The notes under the pieces: generated by a model
Told to the model about the DNA's origin: nothing
The model's input: the letters and a program-made list of their open reading frames with translations, nothing else
Databases searched by the model: none
Shown: positions 6,489 through 7,638 of the stretch, piece by piece
How positions within the stretch are numbered: position 1 is the stretch's first letter
How the letters are laid out: each line of letters opens with the position of its first letter
Position numbers and translations under genes: made by a program
Assembly: GCA_902779075.1 (NCBI GenBank)
Contig: CACZAK010000203.1
Span: 1-7,638 of the forward strand
DNA from: an uncultured bacterium
Lineage (GTDB): Bacteria; Verrucomicrobiota; Kiritimatiellia; RFP12; UBA1067
Direction: 5' to 3'
DNA: 7,638 nt

Positions 6489-6728
6489 GTGCAGATTGAC
6501 CTTCTCATCCAGACGCGGCGAAGCGTGCATGTCATCGAGGTTCGGCATCGGCAGGAAATCGGCGAAGAAGTGGAGGCGGACGTTAGGGAGAAATGTCGGA
6601 AGCTGAATCTCCCGGACAATGTGGCAATGCGTACTGGACTCGTCTATGATGGAAGACTTGACCCGGTAGTACGCGGCAACGCCTACTTCGACGTCATCCT
6701 TTCGTCGCGCGACATACTCGGATTGTAA
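6486..6728 (+). pseudogene. 3' fragment of an AAA ATPase with DUF234/PD-(D/E)XK-like C-terminus
   Basis: In the frame ending at TAA 6726-6728, about 80 residues read GVQIDLLIQTRRSVHVIEVR, then EIGEEVEADVREKCRKL, RTGLVYDG, and YFDVILSSRDILGL. This pattern is typical of the C-terminal end of archaeal-type (MJ/PH/SSO-like) AAA ATPases, whose tails resemble PD-(D/E)XK nucleases: the acidic residue in QIDLLI followed by a hydrophobic strand with E-x-K. Here the motif is EVR, so the lysine is replaced by arginine. The Walker A, Walker B and winged-helix parts are absent. The codons before 6486 in this frame are the GH28 fragment read out of frame, so the apparent ATG at 6453 is not a real start. 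The family is often multi-copy and is thought to spread between genomes. This copy is a relic. Confidence 0.68.
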
Positions 6729-6802
6729 TCGAACGTTGTTTTATTTTGACGAAATGGCGGTCTGCCTACAGCGTTCCTAATCGGTCAATAAAATGCCCCC
6801 GC
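6729..6802. other. Intergenic spacer before module copy 2
   Basis: An AT-richer stretch between the ATPase relic stop codon and the 63-bp module. It contains TTGACG at 6746-6751, but no -10 at a suitable distance and no convincing hairpin plus T-run terminator. Confidence 0.4.
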
Positions 6803-6865
6803 AAAAAGTTGTTTAACAAGTTGTGTTGCGTGCGCCGAGAAGTGATATAATACTCGCGGACGGTG
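6803..6865 (+). promoter_or_regulatory. 63-bp promoter module, copy 2
   Basis: 60 of 63 bases are identical to 497-559. The -10 here is a perfect TATAAT (6846-6851). Transcription would start near 6858, leaving a leader of about 80 bases before ATG 6939. No riboswitch-like structure was recognised in the leader at 6866-6938. Confidence 0.72.
6809..6819. promoter_or_regulatory. Palindrome TTGTT-T-AACAA, candidate operator
   Basis: A perfect 5-bp inverted repeat around a single T, centred at 6814, about 44 bases before the predicted transcription start. That is a position typical of an activator site. An outer pair CGCAA (6800-6804) and TTGCG (6826-6830) frames it. In copy 1 the inner palindrome is reduced to TTGTT-T-AATAA (503-513) and the outer pair is absent. 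Function is inference only. Confidence 0.35.
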
Positions 6866-6938
6866 GGGATGTGGCGTATAGCAGGGGTGCTGTCGTAGAC
6901 ATCTGACCAGTCGTGACACAATTAAAAGCGAGGTAAAA

Positions 6939-7638
6939 ATGAAGCAATCTATTGCAGGAAGCCTTGTGGCGTCAATACTGGCTGTTTTGACTACTGTCTG
7001 TGCGCCCGGCGCGTTAGCGGACGAGATTAAAACGCGAACCTGGACCGGCAACGGTGCCGACAATCTTTGGACCAATCCGGACAACTGGGAGCCGAGTGAG
7101 GTCAGCGGCGCTTCCTACAACAATGTCTTCCCGGCGGGACGGGACTGGGAGGTCAAAATCGAGACAGCCCCGTACTATCATTCGCTTCAGTTGCCGGAAG
7201 GGTCTGGCACCGTTACATTCAAGGGCACAGGCCAGTTGAAGGATGACAGTACCGCCTACATTCAAGTTGGTGCCGGGCGAGAGATCAATGTTGACGGCGT
7301 GTTGTTTCTCCTTTGCAAGAACAGTTGCAGCGAGGATGCCTTCATTAACGGCACGCTGCGGCTGACTTCACGTTCCATAACAACGTATGGGAGCTATGAT
7401 AACTACCATGTCATTGGAGGGGACGCCAAAGTGATTGTCGAAGGAGGCGAGTTCGGCTCGAGCGCCAGCTATCTTTGCCTTTCGAACAACGCCACGCTGA
7501 CTGTGCGTGGCGGTCAAGTGCATTGCACAAGATACACATTCTGCAGTCCGGATGCACCGCGTGAATCGATTACGCGCGTTAAGCTGCTTGGCGGCATCTT
7601 ATGGAACGACTGCGACTACGCCTATATGATGTCTTTTC
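6939..7638 (+). CDS. Secreted beta-helix / autotransporter-like surface protein, 5' part
   Basis: From ATG 6939 the frame stays open to the window edge (233 codons, no stop). GAGG at 6930-6933 is 5 bases before the start. Residues 1-28 form a signal peptide ending GALA before DEIKTR. Next comes TRTWTGNGADNLWTNPDNWEP, the WTG...W.....NW opening seen in large PEP-CTERM or autotransporter-associated beta-strand proteins of Verrucomicrobia and relatives. The rest is a series of short Gly/Val/Thr-rich strands (GSGTVTFKGTG, AKVIVEGGEFG, ATLTVRGGQVH, VKLLGGILW) that suggest a right-handed beta-helix. Four or more cysteines occur in the repeat region. The C-terminus, which would show an autotransporter barrel or sorting signal, is outside the window. 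The gene lies under module copy 2, transcribed away from the relic genes. Its role (adhesion or glycan binding at the surface) is not known. Confidence 0.78.
   Translation, partial: MKQSIAGSLVASILAVLTTVCAPGALADEIKTRTWTGNGADNLWTNPDNWEPSEVSGASYNNVFPAGRDWEVKIETAPYYHSLQLPEGSGTVTFKGTGQLKDDSTAYIQVGAGREINVDGVLFLLCKNSCSEDAFINGTLRLTSRSITTYGSYDNYHVIGGDAKVIVEGGEFGSSASYLCLSNNATLTVRGGQVHCTRYTFCSPDAPRESITRVKLLGGILWNDCDYAYMMSF

Noticed and set aside
6746..6774. TTGACG as a -35 element
   Set aside because: No -10-like hexamer lies 16-18 bases downstream; the perfect TATAAT at 6846 is too far away.
6866..6938. Leader region checked for a riboswitch or small RNA
   Set aside because: Only short imperfect repeats of GTCGT/GAC type; no recognisable aptamer or hairpin.

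Overview
The window looks like part of a carbohydrate-degradation region of a high-GC PVC-group bacterium. Kiritimatiellota or a Lentisphaerae/Verrucomicrobia relative fits best. This is inferred from the gene content: secreted esterases, a DUF4838/GH67-like protein, a GH28 fragment, and a surface protein starting with a WTG...W....NW motif. No ribosomal or other taxonomic marker is present. All supported genes are on the + strand, and nearly all have an export signal.

Layout. 2-448 is the 3' end of a CE15 glucuronoyl-esterase-like gene. 449-605 is intergenic and holds copy 1 of a 63-bp promoter-like module (497-559). 606-2777 encodes a secreted protein with a propeller-like N-terminus fused to an SGNH/GDSL esterase. 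2817-2975 is a broken gene start: a signal peptide plus the first strand and helix of a GH67-N/DUF4838-like domain. Directly after it lies a third, diverged promoter with a TATAAT box (2981-3012). 3045-6281 encodes a 1078-residue exported fusion of a metallophosphoesterase, a GH67-N-like domain, a DUF4838 domain and a CBM4/9-like domain. Thirteen bases later is a chimeric relic: the first ~65 codons of a GH28 polygalacturonase (6295-6488), joined out of frame to the last ~80 codons of an archaeal-type AAA ATPase with a DUF234/PD-(D/E)XK-like tail (6486-6728). 6729-6938 is intergenic and holds copy 2 of the 63-bp module (6803-6865), with 60 of 63 bases identical to copy 1. 6939-7638 is the 5' part of a secreted beta-helix or autotransporter-like surface protein that runs off the window.

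How it fits together. The CE15 esterase, the SGNH esterase, the DUF4838/GH67-like protein and the remnant polygalacturonase all point to breakdown of uronic-acid-containing plant polysaccharide (glucuronoxylan, pectin) or host glycan outside the cytoplasm. The genes are mostly separate transcription units, not one tight operon. The shared 63-bp module suggests that the SGNH gene and the surface-protein gene are co-regulated.

What stands out is (i) the nearly identical promoter module ahead of unrelated genes, (ii) the four-domain fusion, whose phosphoesterase lacks the usual GNH asparagine and has two possible starts separated by a G8 tract, and (iii) two sharp junctions where truncated genes abut unrelated sequence. 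These suggest a region being rebuilt by recombination. No CRISPR array, tRNA, rRNA, transposase or convincing hairpin terminator was seen.
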